A program made the translations under genes and the position numbers. Positions 1 through 8,836 of a stretch of DNA of 64,000 bases are shown here, piece after piece. Position 1 is the stretch's first letter. Each line of letters starts with the position of its first letter. The notes beneath the pieces were generated by a model. It saw only the letters and a list, made by a program, of their open reading frames with translations, did no database searches and was not told where the DNA came from. Source of the DNA: JADHMP01 sp016779985 (GTDB taxonomy: Bacteria; Bacteroidota; Bacteroidia; Flavobacteriales; Flavobacteriaceae); NCBI GenBank assembly GCA_016779985.1, contig JADHMP010000003.1, forward strand, positions 1 to 64,000, in the 5' to 3' direction.

Positions 1-48
1 GGGCTTCGATTGTTTGTTAGGTCTTGTGTAGTGTAGCGGTTAGGCTAG

Positions 49-122
49 CTCCTCCTCTTGGGCTCGAACCAAGGACCCTCTGATTAACAGTCAGATGCTC
101 TAACCAACTGAGCTAAGGAGGA
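49..122 (-). tRNA. tRNA-Asn (anticodon GTT)
   Basis: On the minus strand the sequence folds as a standard 74-nt tRNA. The seven-base acceptor arms TCCTCCT (116-122) and AGGAGGA (50-56) pair perfectly, with a G discriminator at 49. The D arm contains the usual AGCTCAGTTGGT. The anticodon stem TCTGA/TCAGA encloses loop CTGTTAA with anticodon GTT (86-88), reading asparagine codons. The T arm is CTTGG-TTCGAGC-CCAAG. No CCA tail is encoded. It lies 209 bases upstream of, and divergent from, the TonB receptor at 332. Confidence 0.97.
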
Positions 123-270
123 AAGTTTAAGTGCGCAAATATAAATGTTTTATCACATTAAACAAACGAAAAAATTGAAGCTTAAATACTTTATTTACTT
201 CTAAAACTACTTTAGTATTTCTATGAACTTTTGGACATAGCCATTTTATTTAAATTTAATCTAAATAAAC

Positions 271-301
271 TTGTGCAAATAAATATCCTTCAATATATTT
301 G
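271..301 (+). promoter_or_regulatory. Bacteroidota-type promoter upstream of the TonB receptor
   Basis: TTG at 271-273 is followed after 20 bases by TATATTTG at 294-301, an exact match to the Bacteroidota sigma-A consensus TTG-N19-21-TAnnTTTG. Transcription would start near 308, about 24 bases before the GTG start at 332. The match is seen directly; the activity is inferred. Confidence 0.55.
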
Positions 302-331
302 GCTTTTATTATTTATAATTGATCTAAATAA

Positions 332-2569
332 GTGAAAAATTGGTCTATAATTGCAATCCTATTTATGACCACCTTCAGTGCCATTTTTGCACAACAGCAA
401 GGTGAGATTGTAAACAAACTAGACACCATACAACAGCTGGATGAAGTAATTTTAAAAGCGAATACTATTTTAGGAAACAAATATGTGGCACGAAATAGAA
501 CAGGGGCTTCTTATTTTTTATCGACAGAAGATTTAGAAAAATTTGGATATGTTGATATCAACCGAGCCCTGAGGAGTGTGCCTGGTGTCACCCTATATGA
601 AGAAGACGGCTTTGGCTTGCGCCCCAACATTTCACTGCGTGGCACTTCTCCCCAAAGAAGTTCAAAAATCACACTTATGGAAGATGGTGTACTCATAGCC
701 CCAGCTCCCTACAGTGCGCCAGCAGCCTATTATTTTCCGTCCATTGCTCGTATGGAAGCCGTTGAAATTCTTAAAGGGAGTAGTCAAATACAGTATGGCC
801 CTTTTACAACAGGAGGGGCCATCAATATGGTCTCAACTGCCATTCCAGATAGCACAAAAATTCTTATACGGTCTCGATTTGGTAGTTTCAATACAGGGCA
901 AGTGTATGCTTCTGCCGGTCAGTCTTCGGAACAAATAGGTTATCTAATAGAATATCAAAACAGCAAATCCAATGGGTTCAAACAATTGAACAATCAAGCC
1001 AACACAGGGTTTGATATCACAGATTTTATGGGTAAAATTAAACTCTCTACTCGCCAAGAAGCAAAAATTAATCAATATCTAGAGTTTAAATATCATTACT
1101 ATGATGAGACCTCAAATGAAACGTATTTAGGGATTACCAAAAAAGAGTTTAGCGTAAACCCCTATGATCGGTATGCGGCATCACAAGAAGATCAAATGAA
1201 TGCAGACCAGCAACAATTTATGCTCACCCATGTGATCGATTTTTCTGAGCAGCTAAAGATCATTACAAATGCCTATCATAATACATTTTCAAGAAATTGG
1301 TATAAACTCGATGATGTTATTTTTGATGGAGAGAAAAAAAGTTTAGCCGCCGTATTAGAAGATCCAATACCCTATTCCAATCACTTGCAAATTTTGAAAG
1401 GTGAAGTTGCTACTGGGGCAGATGCCTTAATGGTCAAAGCCAATAATAGAATTTATAACGCCAGAGGGATGCAAACAAAAATTGATTACCACTGGTATGA
1501 TGCAAAAGGTTCTTTTCATGATATTGAATTAGGCGGGCGTGTGCATTATGACGATGAAGACCGCTTTCAATGGGAAGATGGCTACAGTATCATCAATGGC
1601 GATATGGCTATGAGTTCTATAGGGCCTCGAGGAGCCCAAGGCAATAGAATCTCCAGTGCCAATGCGGTTGCTGCTTATCTACTTTACAAATACAAAATAA
1701 AGGGCCTTACCCTTACTCCTGGTATTCGTTATGAGCATATTGCACTTTCTCGTAAAGACTATGGTAAGGCAGATCCTAATCGACTGGGCAGTGCAATGAC
1801 TACAAGAGAAAATACTGTAGATGTTCTAATCCCAGGCATAGGTTTTAATTATAATTTCTTAAAAAATCTTTCCCTTTTTGGGGGGGTGCACAAAGGGTTT
1901 TCTCCCCCTGGCAATAAAACTGGAGAGAAAGCAGAAGAGAGCATCAACTATGAGCTGGGATCACGATTTTTAAAAGGGCGACTACGGGGAGAATTGATAG
2001 GCTATTTCAATAACTATTCAAATCTTTTAGGTTCCGATTTAGCCGCGTCTGGAGGCACCGGTTCTTTAGATCAATTTAATGCAGGGGCGGTTGATGTGAG
2101 TGGAGTAGAATTGCTACTAAATTATGAGCTAACCTCTCCTAATGCTAAAGTCCAGATGCCTATATCTGCTGCTTATACGCTCACTAACGCCATTTTCAAA
2201 AATGACTTTGGAAGCACCCAAGGCATTTGGGGAACAGTGAGCAATGGAGATCGTGTGCCCTATATTCCTCAACATCAGTTTAATTTGACAGCGAGTGTAA
2301 TTCATCCTCGTTATCAGTTTAACTTTAATGTACGCTATAATGGGGCTTTTGCCACTCAAGCTGCCAATAATGGATTTGTAGATCCGCAAGCAATTGATTC
2401 TAATTTGGTGGTTGATCTATCAGGAAAATACCCAATAACCCCTAAGGTTAATTTGACAGCCAATGTGATTAATCTTTTTGACAATGTGTATGCTGCCTCA
2501 AGAGTTCCTGCAGGCTTTCGTCCTGGCCATCCCTTTGGTGTGTATGCTGGTATTGAACTGGAACTATAG
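332..2569 (+). CDS. TonB-dependent receptor, FecA-like (probable iron-chelate uptake)
   Basis: A 745-residue outer-membrane receptor that would move a scarce ligand into the periplasm using TonB energy. Residues 1-20 form a signal peptide ending FSAIFA. A plug domain of about residues 50-165 carries the hallmarks ALRSVPGV (80-87) and ISLRGTSP (100-107), then ILKGSSQIQYGP, typical of FecA-type plugs. The rest is a beta-barrel with alternating aromatic strands. There is no N-terminal CarboxypepD-reg or STN domain, so it is neither SusC-type nor a signalling receptor. The start is GTG at 332: the preceding codon is a TAA stop, and the signal peptide begins right there. A consensus promoter lies at 271-301. 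It is monocistronic and convergent with the PUL. The iron-chelate ligand is a family-level inference; other metal chelates or vitamins are possible. Confidence 0.85.
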   Translation: MKNWSIIAILFMTTFSAIFAQQQGEIVNKLDTIQQLDEVILKANTILGNKYVARNRTGASYFLSTEDLEKFGYVDINRALRSVPGVTLYEEDGFGLRPNISLRGTSPQRSSKITLMEDGVLIAPAPYSAPAAYYFPSIARMEAVEILKGSSQIQYGPFTTGGAINMVSTAIPDSTKILIRSRFGSFNTGQVYASAGQSSEQIGYLIEYQNSKSNGFKQLNNQANTGFDITDFMGKIKLSTRQEAKINQYLEFKYHYYDETSNETYLGITKKEFSVNPYDRYAASQEDQMNADQQQFMLTHVIDFSEQLKIITNAYHNTFSRNWYKLDDVIFDGEKKSLAAVLEDPIPYSNHLQILKGEVATGADALMVKANNRIYNARGMQTKIDYHWYDAKGSFHDIELGGRVHYDDEDRFQWEDGYSIINGDMAMSSIGPRGAQGNRISSANAVAAYLLYKYKIKGLTLTPGIRYEHIALSRKDYGKADPNRLGSAMTTRENTVDVLIPGIGFNYNFLKNLSLFGGVHKGFSPPGNKTGEKAEESINYELGSRFLKGRLRGELIGYFNNYSNLLGSDLAASGGTGSLDQFNAGAVDVSGVELLLNYELTSPNAKVQMPISAAYTLTNAIFKNDFGSTQGIWGTVSNGDRVPYIPQHQFNLTASVIHPRYQFNFNVRYNGAFATQAANNGFVDPQAIDSNLVVDLSGKYPITPKVNLTANVINLFDNVYAASRVPAGFRPGHPFGVYAGIELEL

Positions 2570-2645
2570 CTCTTTTTGATTTCAGATTTATTTTGGATTG
2601 ATCTATCAATAGCTATTTTAATTGTAAGCACTTTGATCAAACAGT

Positions 2646-4715
2646 TCAATACTCCAAAACGATTGTAGTGTGCATAGTGAAAGCAGGGACTTTCAATTTT
2701 AACAAACCCTCCTTAACTTCAAATTCAAGTTCTTCTCCACTTGGTATTTGATACACTTTTTGAATGGGTCTGTCTAGTCTAAACTCAAGATCAACCTTGC
2801 TTATTTCTACAAAATCTTCAATCACTTCAACATTGTTAGCACGAAGTAGCGGAGGTGAATAGAGCAAATGAACAACAAACCGGTTTTGTTTTTTTTGATG
2901 CAATAAACTGACCTTTCCAGCACTAGGTAAGTGGTTCACTTGCACAACAGGTTGGTAGTTAAGATAGTTTATGGCATTCTCAAAAAGTTGTCTATGTATT
3001 CGCATCCCATGATTATAATAAAGTTGATCTATCTGATGGGCAAAAAAGATAGTGTTTTTATGATATACAATAGCTGGATAGTCAGAGTTAGTGGTTTTGT
3101 AGGGTGTTTCTCGATGACTCGAATAAGAAGCATACGTACGATTAAAATAAGGCTCTCTTATCATGGCTAATGGTTTTCCAGAAGTCACTTTGGTTCGAAT
3201 ACCGGATTCATAATTAACAAAAGGAGTGTTCACTACTTCGTCATTTAAAACTTCATCAATAACAGTAAAATCAAAATCAAAAGGAGAATGAGCAACAAAA
3301 CGGGTTCCCACGTCAAGGGCAAATTTTTCTGTTCCCTTTAACATACCGCCCTTTTCAAAAATAATTAGTTTTCCTCCCTTTTTATTCCATTCTTGAAGCG
3401 CTTGAGCCTCTTCGGTATTGAGCGTTTTCTGACTAGGCAGCACGACCAAGTCCAGGTCTTTTAAATTGTTTAGGTCAGCTACCACAAAATCTCGATGCAG
3501 CTGTAAAAGCATTTTCACAATACCATAATCAGAGCTCGGGATGAGGCTTAACCACACACCTAAATTTGAATAGGGTTTACCTCCAGGGCCATAGTCTTCA
3601 ATTTTTTCGACATAAGAATAGGCTTCACCAATATTTTTGTAGGTTTCCATATCCATCTTTCCTTCGGGGTGTAATTGGTCTCCAAAATTACACGATGCCC
3701 CAAAGGAGATCATAGTTGCAGCTTCAAATTTGATGGCGTCAGCATGCTTAAATCCTCCAAATTCACCCCATGCCTTATGAAACTTTCCGCTCATTGCCAC
3801 CACTGGTGTGTTTTTTCCTAAATGAAATTTTGCTTCGAGAGGGAGTTTGTCATACCCACCCCATGTGGTAGGTAAATCTTCTAGTTCAGCATGGGTATTT
3901 TCTTCATAGAGCGCCTGTTCGAAAATAGCTTTTTTGGTGAGGTGGGTGGCTTGATTAAAAAAGACAGTGGCCTCTGGATGGTAAGAATACACCAATTTTC
4001 TCAATTCATTCATGTGGGCTTTTAGTGCCAGTGCATAACTTTTTTCAACTGCTTTGATGTCTTTAATATCAATTCCTTCAGCCTCCATACGGAATTTTGA
4101 ATGGGCAGAAAAACTAGAGGGCTTGATGTGGTAGATGTCAAACCAAAAACCATCTAAGTCTTTATAGCGTTGACAAATTTCTTCTACATTTTTTAATATA
4201 TATGAATGGTAGGCCCCACCAGGCGTTGGATCTAAGCATTTCCAACTATAATGCCCCCGCCGATCGTCTGGCTTCGCCTCAGGGTCAATGTTGATAGATA
4301 ACATTTTACCTGCGGCATCTCGCATAACCCATTCAGGGTGCTGTTCTGCGTCTAATACACTCCAACCCACTGTGAAATAGAAAGGCGCTTTGACACCAAT
4401 TTCGTGGCAGGCTTCAAGTTGTGCACCCAAAAGATCAAAATCTAAATGCGGATGCATCGTTCCTACTTTTGTGGGATAATAGCTATACCCGTGATGCCCT
4501 TTACTAAAAATATTAATTTGATTTATGTTGCCTTCTAAAAGGGCAGATTGAAATTGTTTCTTGTCAAATTGAGCACCGATATTCGGAATCTGCTCTGAGG
4601 TATGAAAGTCTAAATGTACTTGACGTGTGGGTAGCGTTTCTTCAATTTTTCGTTGTTGCTGTGCGATCAATTGAGTGGCAGCTAAAAGCAAAAAAAATAC
4701 ATCTGTTATTTTCAT
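2646..4715 (-). CDS. Secreted GHL6-type glycoside hydrolase (GH151-like, possible alpha-L-fucosidase)
   Basis: A 689-residue exported protein, the last gene of the PUL. A signal peptide covers residues 1-18 (cleavage near QLIAQQ). The catalytic part resembles the hypothetical glycosyl hydrolase 6 group (PF14871), with LDFHTS at 35-40, GWSVLDAEQHPEWV near 117-130 and the barrel-strand motif DGFWFDIYH near 188-196, whose Asp193 could be a catalytic or binding acid. From about residue 380 onward it looks like the amidotransferase-like beta-galactosidase trimerisation region. Architecture and motifs recall GH151, where alpha-L-fucosidase activity has been reported, but most GHL6 proteins are uncharacterised. 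The gene sits 10 bases after a sulfatase in the same operon, so a terminal-sugar-removing exo-enzyme on a sulfated glycan is plausible. Family call moderate, substrate uncertain. Confidence 0.6.
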   Translation of the reverse strand: MKITDVFFLLLAATQLIAQQQRKIEETLPTRQVHLDFHTSEQIPNIGAQFDKKQFQSALLEGNINQINIFSKGHHGYSYYPTKVGTMHPHLDFDLLGAQLEACHEIGVKAPFYFTVGWSVLDAEQHPEWVMRDAAGKMLSINIDPEAKPDDRRGHYSWKCLDPTPGGAYHSYILKNVEEICQRYKDLDGFWFDIYHIKPSSFSAHSKFRMEAEGIDIKDIKAVEKSYALALKAHMNELRKLVYSYHPEATVFFNQATHLTKKAIFEQALYEENTHAELEDLPTTWGGYDKLPLEAKFHLGKNTPVVAMSGKFHKAWGEFGGFKHADAIKFEAATMISFGASCNFGDQLHPEGKMDMETYKNIGEAYSYVEKIEDYGPGGKPYSNLGVWLSLIPSSDYGIVKMLLQLHRDFVVADLNNLKDLDLVVLPSQKTLNTEEAQALQEWNKKGGKLIIFEKGGMLKGTEKFALDVGTRFVAHSPFDFDFTVIDEVLNDEVVNTPFVNYESGIRTKVTSGKPLAMIREPYFNRTYASYSSHRETPYKTTNSDYPAIVYHKNTIFFAHQIDQLYYNHGMRIHRQLFENAINYLNYQPVVQVNHLPSAGKVSLLHQKKQNRFVVHLLYSPPLLRANNVEVIEDFVEISKVDLEFRLDRPIQKVYQIPSGEELEFEVKEGLLKLKVPAFTMHTTIVLEY

Positions 4716-4725
4716 AATTTTAAAT

Positions 4726-6258
4726 TTAGTTTGAAAAGCCTCTTAGCGCTCTATCTTTTATTGCAAGCGCTCGAAGCCGATTGATTGTTTCTGGACTCAC
4801 GTTGTCTATCCATGCCGGAATTGGATCAACATTCCAATCAGCTGCTGTCATATCTACAACATCATTATAGTAAAGCAGCCCTTGTTGTAATTCTTTTTGA
4901 AGTTCTATTTGTTTTGATTGGTAGGAAGGTAAGTCATATAAATTTGTGGTTTCCCAAGGGTCGTTCTTTAAATCAAACAACTGACCCGTCTTTTCTCCTT
5001 TCACTAAATACTCAATCAGTTTATAATCTTCTTTCCGAATGGCTCGCTGTGAATTTTTATAAGCAAAAACTAAACTAGATCTTTCGATTTTCTCTTGACT
5101 CATTAGGGTATTAAACAAACTAACACCTACAACTGTTTTTGGGGTTTCAGTGGTTGTTAAGTCACACAAGGTTGGATAGAGATCGAGTGTGTAGACTAAT
5201 TCTTCATTTGATATGCCTTGAGGAATACCGGGCCCTTCAAAAATTAAAGGAACCTTGATGCTGTGTTCATATAAATTTTGTTTACCCATTAGACCATGTT
5301 GTCCAACGGCAAGACCATTGTCAGAACTAAAAATTATGATAGTGTTGTCACGTAGTCCCTTTTCTTCTAATGCATTTATAATCCTGCCGATTTGTTCGTC
5401 CATATGAGTTATCATAGCATAATAGGCAAGAATATTAGCTTTGACTTCGTCAACAGTTCTAGGATAACCGGCCAACCACTCATCACGTATGTCCATTTCG
5501 CCATTGTCAAAAGGATGTTTCATAGCAAAATTGGGTGGCACTTCAATCTCTTTTTTCACATAAAGATCTTCATACTTTTTTGGCATGTTTCTCGGATCAT
5601 GGGGAGCCGTAAATGATACTTGAAGATAAAAGGGATTCGATGCTCTATAGTTTTTGATAAACTCAATGGCAGCATTAGAAAAAAGAACGGAAGAATGTGT
5701 TGAGTCTATTTTGATTGCTGAAAGTTTTTTGGAGCTTTCAAGTTCTTTTGTGGGGACTTGATAATGATCACACATACCTCCAAAAAAAAGTTTCGATCCT
5801 TCTTTAAATCCTTTTAGAAAAGCAGGTTCCCCATTGTGCCATTTGCCGGTGTGAAATGTGGTATAGTTATTCATAGAAAGTGCTTCTGGTAAAAGTAAGT
5901 CTGGCATTTCTATATTACTTCCAGCATAGGGTGTAATATCAAAAACACTTCTGCCTGTAATCAACATGGCTCTGCTGGGGGCACAAACTGCTCCATTCAT
6001 TGCACCCATAATGTAGGTGTTTTTGAAGGTTGTCCCTCTTGCAACTAGTGCATCTAAATTTGGAGTTATTATTTCTGTATTCCCCAAGGCATGAATACCA
6101 TCATATCTTTGATCATCTGCTAAGATGAAAACTATGTTTGGCCTTTTATCTATGGGTGGATTTTTTTTTGGGGTTGCACAACCAATGAAGAGCAGAAAGA
6201 GTGTAAGTTGAGGTTTTTTTAAGAAGAAAAAACTAGGGTTGAGAAAATTGATGTTCAT
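4726..6258 (-). CDS. Type I sulfatase, probable lipoprotein (S1 family)
   Basis: A 510-residue formylglycine-dependent sulfatase that would remove sulfate esters from the PUL substrate. The hydrophobic N-terminus ends in LLFIGC, giving a probable lipidated Cys27. The mature part begins with the metal-binding strand NIVFILADDQ (Asp48, Asp49). The signature C92-A-P-S-R holds the Cys that the maturase converts to formylglycine. A second metal/active-site block is seen in SSDNGLAVGQHG. Length is normal for S1 sulfatases. Its closest relative in the window appears to be the sulfatase at 28603, which shares GLMGKQNLY. It follows GH43 by 47 bases and precedes the GHL6 enzyme by 10 bases. The S1 subfamily and the sulfated position cannot be read from sequence alone. 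Confidence 0.9.
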   Translation of the reverse strand: MNINFLNPSFFFLKKPQLTLFLLFIGCATPKKNPPIDKRPNIVFILADDQRYDGIHALGNTEIITPNLDALVARGTTFKNTYIMGAMNGAVCAPSRAMLITGRSVFDITPYAGSNIEMPDLLLPEALSMNNYTTFHTGKWHNGEPAFLKGFKEGSKLFFGGMCDHYQVPTKELESSKKLSAIKIDSTHSSVLFSNAAIEFIKNYRASNPFYLQVSFTAPHDPRNMPKKYEDLYVKKEIEVPPNFAMKHPFDNGEMDIRDEWLAGYPRTVDEVKANILAYYAMITHMDEQIGRIINALEEKGLRDNTIIIFSSDNGLAVGQHGLMGKQNLYEHSIKVPLIFEGPGIPQGISNEELVYTLDLYPTLCDLTTTETPKTVVGVSLFNTLMSQEKIERSSLVFAYKNSQRAIRKEDYKLIEYLVKGEKTGQLFDLKNDPWETTNLYDLPSYQSKQIELQKELQQGLLYYNDVVDMTAADWNVDPIPAWIDNVSPETINRLRALAIKDRALRGFSN

Positions 6259-6305
6259 CGCCTTACTTTATACAAATTCATTTAGTTTTTTGATCAGCCC
6301 ATTTT

Positions 6306-7346
6306 TCATGATTTTGGATAGGGGTCAATAGTTTGAATTAGACCATTTTCTAAATAGGTGATTTCAGCAACTTTAATTGATCTAAGGTGGGTTACACCCT
6401 TGGATAAAGAAGAATCGTGATAAAATAAATAGGATTTTTGCTCCATCTTACAAATAGAATGGTGGCTAGTCCAACCCACAACAGGATTCATCACGCGACC
6501 TTTATATACAAAGGGACCATAGGGATTATCTCCAATGGCGTAACAAATAAAATGGGTGTCACCAGTTGAATAAGAAAAATAATAGTTACCGTTGTGTTTA
6601 TGAAGCCATGCAGCTTCAAAAAATCTTCGATCATTATCTCCTGCTAAAAGCAATTCTCCGTTTTCATCAACAATTTGGATTTCTTTTGGTTTTTCATCAA
6701 ATTCCAAAAGATCAGGACGTAATTTTGCAACAAAAGGGAGTAATGCAGCTTCCTTGTCTTTTGGAAGAAAAGCAGTGGGACTTTCGGGTTGCTCTGCATT
6801 GAATTTACCTTTTCGCCAGCGCTGTAATTGTCCTCCCCAAAGTCCTCCAAAATACATATAATAGCTTCCGTCATCATCTTTAAATACTGCAGGGTCTATT
6901 GAAAAACTATTTTTTATGGCATTGGGTTGTGGAATAAACGGACCTATAGGTGAGGAGCTTGTCGCAACACCAATTCGAAAGATACCGTCATAATCTTTAG
7001 CAGGGAAAAATAAATAAAAGGTTCCTTCTTTTTCATTTGCGTCGGGAGCCCACATTTGCTTTTCTGCCCAGGGCACTTGATCTACATGAAGAGCTATACC
7101 ATGATCAACTACTTCACTATCGATGTTATCCATAGAGAACACATGATAATCTTCCATTGCAAAATGGCTTCCTAGATCATCAAACGCTTCTCCCGCATCT
7201 ATATCGTGGGAGGGATAGATATATATTTTATTATTAAAAACATGAGCTGAGGGGTCAGCAGTATAGATGTGATTTACTAAAGGCTTGGATAAAGCCTTCT
7301 TATTTAATTCATCAAAATCTATATGGTCTATATTGTCTTCAGGCAT
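6306..7346 (-). CDS. GH43 family glycosidase, predicted cytoplasmic (xylosidase/arabinofuranosidase-type)
   Basis: A 346-residue five-bladed beta-propeller enzyme of clan GH-F. The three expected carboxylates are visible: base Asp31 in TADPSAHVF, pKa-modulating Asp151 in SIDPAVF, and acid Glu244 in RFFEAAWLH. Known GH43 activities are beta-xylosidase, alpha-L-arabinofuranosidase and related exo- or endo-acting activities. No signal peptide is present; the N-terminus is acidic and hydrophilic (MPEDNIDHID). It starts one base after the end of the GPH sugar symporter, which argues that it cleaves imported oligosaccharides in the cytoplasm. With a GH10 xylanase in the operon, beta-xylosidase is a reasonable guess, but the subfamily was not determined. 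Confidence 0.85.
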   Translation of the reverse strand: MPEDNIDHIDFDELNKKALSKPLVNHIYTADPSAHVFNNKIYIYPSHDIDAGEAFDDLGSHFAMEDYHVFSMDNIDSEVVDHGIALHVDQVPWAEKQMWAPDANEKEGTFYLFFPAKDYDGIFRIGVATSSSPIGPFIPQPNAIKNSFSIDPAVFKDDDGSYYMYFGGLWGGQLQRWRKGKFNAEQPESPTAFLPKDKEAALLPFVAKLRPDLLEFDEKPKEIQIVDENGELLLAGDNDRRFFEAAWLHKHNGNYYFSYSTGDTHFICYAIGDNPYGPFVYKGRVMNPVVGWTSHHSICKMEQKSYLFYHDSSLSKGVTHLRSIKVAEITYLENGLIQTIDPYPKS

Positions 7347-7347
7347 T

Positions 7348-8817
7348 TTATTGAGCTCTTCTTTGTTCTAATTCGGTTTCAATTTGAATTTCCATGCGCT
7401 TGTTGATGGCATAGAAGAATAATAAGCCAGATCCAATCAAAAAAGGAATCGATGGAAATATACTAACAAGCATTCTAGTCCCCTCAATTGCGCTTTCGGG
7501 TTGAACAATCATATCACTTGCTATTCCAGCAGCATCAGCCGCTTCTTTAGTGATATAGCCATAGGCACCAAGAATCCAAGTGAGTAGTGCACTACCAATT
7601 GAAAGACCCCCTTTAAGACCAACCATCATAGCAGAAAAAACAATAGCGGTGGCACGCCGGTTATTTTTCCATTCTGAATAGTCTGCCACATCAGCAATCA
7701 TTGCCCAAAGAATAGGGATTGTTATTCCATAGAAAAAACCGTGGGCAACCTGTGCTGCAAACATCCATTCTACAGACTCAGCGCTAAAAAAATAAAAAAT
7801 AAGAATAAAGAGTGTTGAGAGAAAAAGGAATAAATTGAAAACGTCTCTTTTGCCATATTTATCAGCTAGATTTTTAGATAATCCAATACCAAAAATCATA
7901 AAAATGATTCCACCCGCATTAAACAAACCAAATCCAGCTGAAAGGGGATCTGTTCCAAAAAAATTGATTCCAATTCCAGATAGAAAATTTAAAATAGGAC
8001 TGATAAAACTAGTAAGACTTTCTTTGTCGACATAATTCTTAAAGTAATAGACATAAGAGCCCCCCTTCATGGCTAGCGTAATAAAAAGCAATGTGGTTAA
8101 TATCAACATGATGATCCAAGGTCTACTTTTAAATAAATCAGATAGATCTTCTCTCAGACTAGATTTTTGATCGGGTTTGGGTATAATTCTTTCTTTGGTA
8201 GTAACAAATGTGATGAGCAGCATAACTGTTCCAATGATAGCCAGCCATGTCATAACGATTTCAATACCCACAGCTTTATCTCCACCGCCAGCACTTTCAA
8301 TAATGGGAAGCATAAATACTTGCACAAAAAATTGAGCAAACATTACAGCAACAAATCGATAAGATGACAAGCTGTTTCTTTCTCCCATGTCACCAGTGAT
8401 CACTCCGCTTAAGGCCGAGTAGGGGAGGTTGTTTGCAGCATAAAGGAGCAATAATAAAGTGTAGGTTACAGAAGCATAAATAAGTTTTCCTTTGTAACCA
8501 AAATCGGGGGTGCTAAACGCTAAAAGAGCAATCACACCAAGGGGAACCGAAGTGTATAATATCCAAGGGCGAAACTTTCCCCATTTGGACGATGTCCTAT
8601 CACTTAATGCTCCAATTATTGGATTAAACCCAAATGCTGCAATAAGTCCAACTACTAAAATGATGGCAGAGGCGTCACTAGTATCAAGCCCATAAATATC
8701 AGTGTAGAAAAAAGCGAGATAGGTGACTAACGTTTGGAAAACTAAATTAGCAGCTAAGTCTCCTAAACTGTATCCAATTTTTTCTTTTACCGATAGAGTT
8801 TGTGAAGAAGAATTCAT
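7348..8817 (-). CDS. GPH-family sugar:cation symporter (XynP/MelB-like)
   Basis: A 489-residue inner-membrane transporter with about 12 hydrophobic helices. The N-terminus KEKIGYSLGDLAANLVFQ and the loop NPIIGALSDRTSSKWGKFRP are diagnostic of the glycoside-pentoside-hexuronide:cation symporter family, whose members carry melibiose, xylosides, glucuronides and similar sugars with Na+ or H+. It lies between the GH10 xylanase (19 bases) and the cytoplasmic GH43 (1 base), suggesting import of xylo-oligosaccharides or another trimmed oligomer from the periplasm. Length is typical for the family. The exact sugar and coupling ion are not predictable here. Confidence 0.9.
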   Translation of the reverse strand: MNSSSQTLSVKEKIGYSLGDLAANLVFQTLVTYLAFFYTDIYGLDTSDASAIILVVGLIAAFGFNPIIGALSDRTSSKWGKFRPWILYTSVPLGVIALLAFSTPDFGYKGKLIYASVTYTLLLLLYAANNLPYSALSGVITGDMGERNSLSSYRFVAVMFAQFFVQVFMLPIIESAGGGDKAVGIEIVMTWLAIIGTVMLLITFVTTKERIIPKPDQKSSLREDLSDLFKSRPWIIMLILTTLLFITLAMKGGSYVYYFKNYVDKESLTSFISPILNFLSGIGINFFGTDPLSAGFGLFNAGGIIFMIFGIGLSKNLADKYGKRDVFNLFLFLSTLFILIFYFFSAESVEWMFAAQVAHGFFYGITIPILWAMIADVADYSEWKNNRRATAIVFSAMMVGLKGGLSIGSALLTWILGAYGYITKEAADAAGIASDMIVQPESAIEGTRMLVSIFPSIPFLIGSGLLFFYAINKRMEIQIETELEQRRAQ

Positions 8818-8836
8818 AGTATGTAAAAAATTAGAT

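Noticed and set aside
2597..2610. ATTGAT-CT-ATCAAT as a terminator between the convergent receptor and GHL6 genes
   Set aside because: A six-base AT stem with a two-base loop cannot form a stable terminator and has no T-run.
4726..6258. Two S1 sulfatases (this one and 28603-30108) as a recent duplication
   Set aside because: They share active-site blocks such as GLMGKQNLY but differ through most of their length, so an old family relationship explains them.
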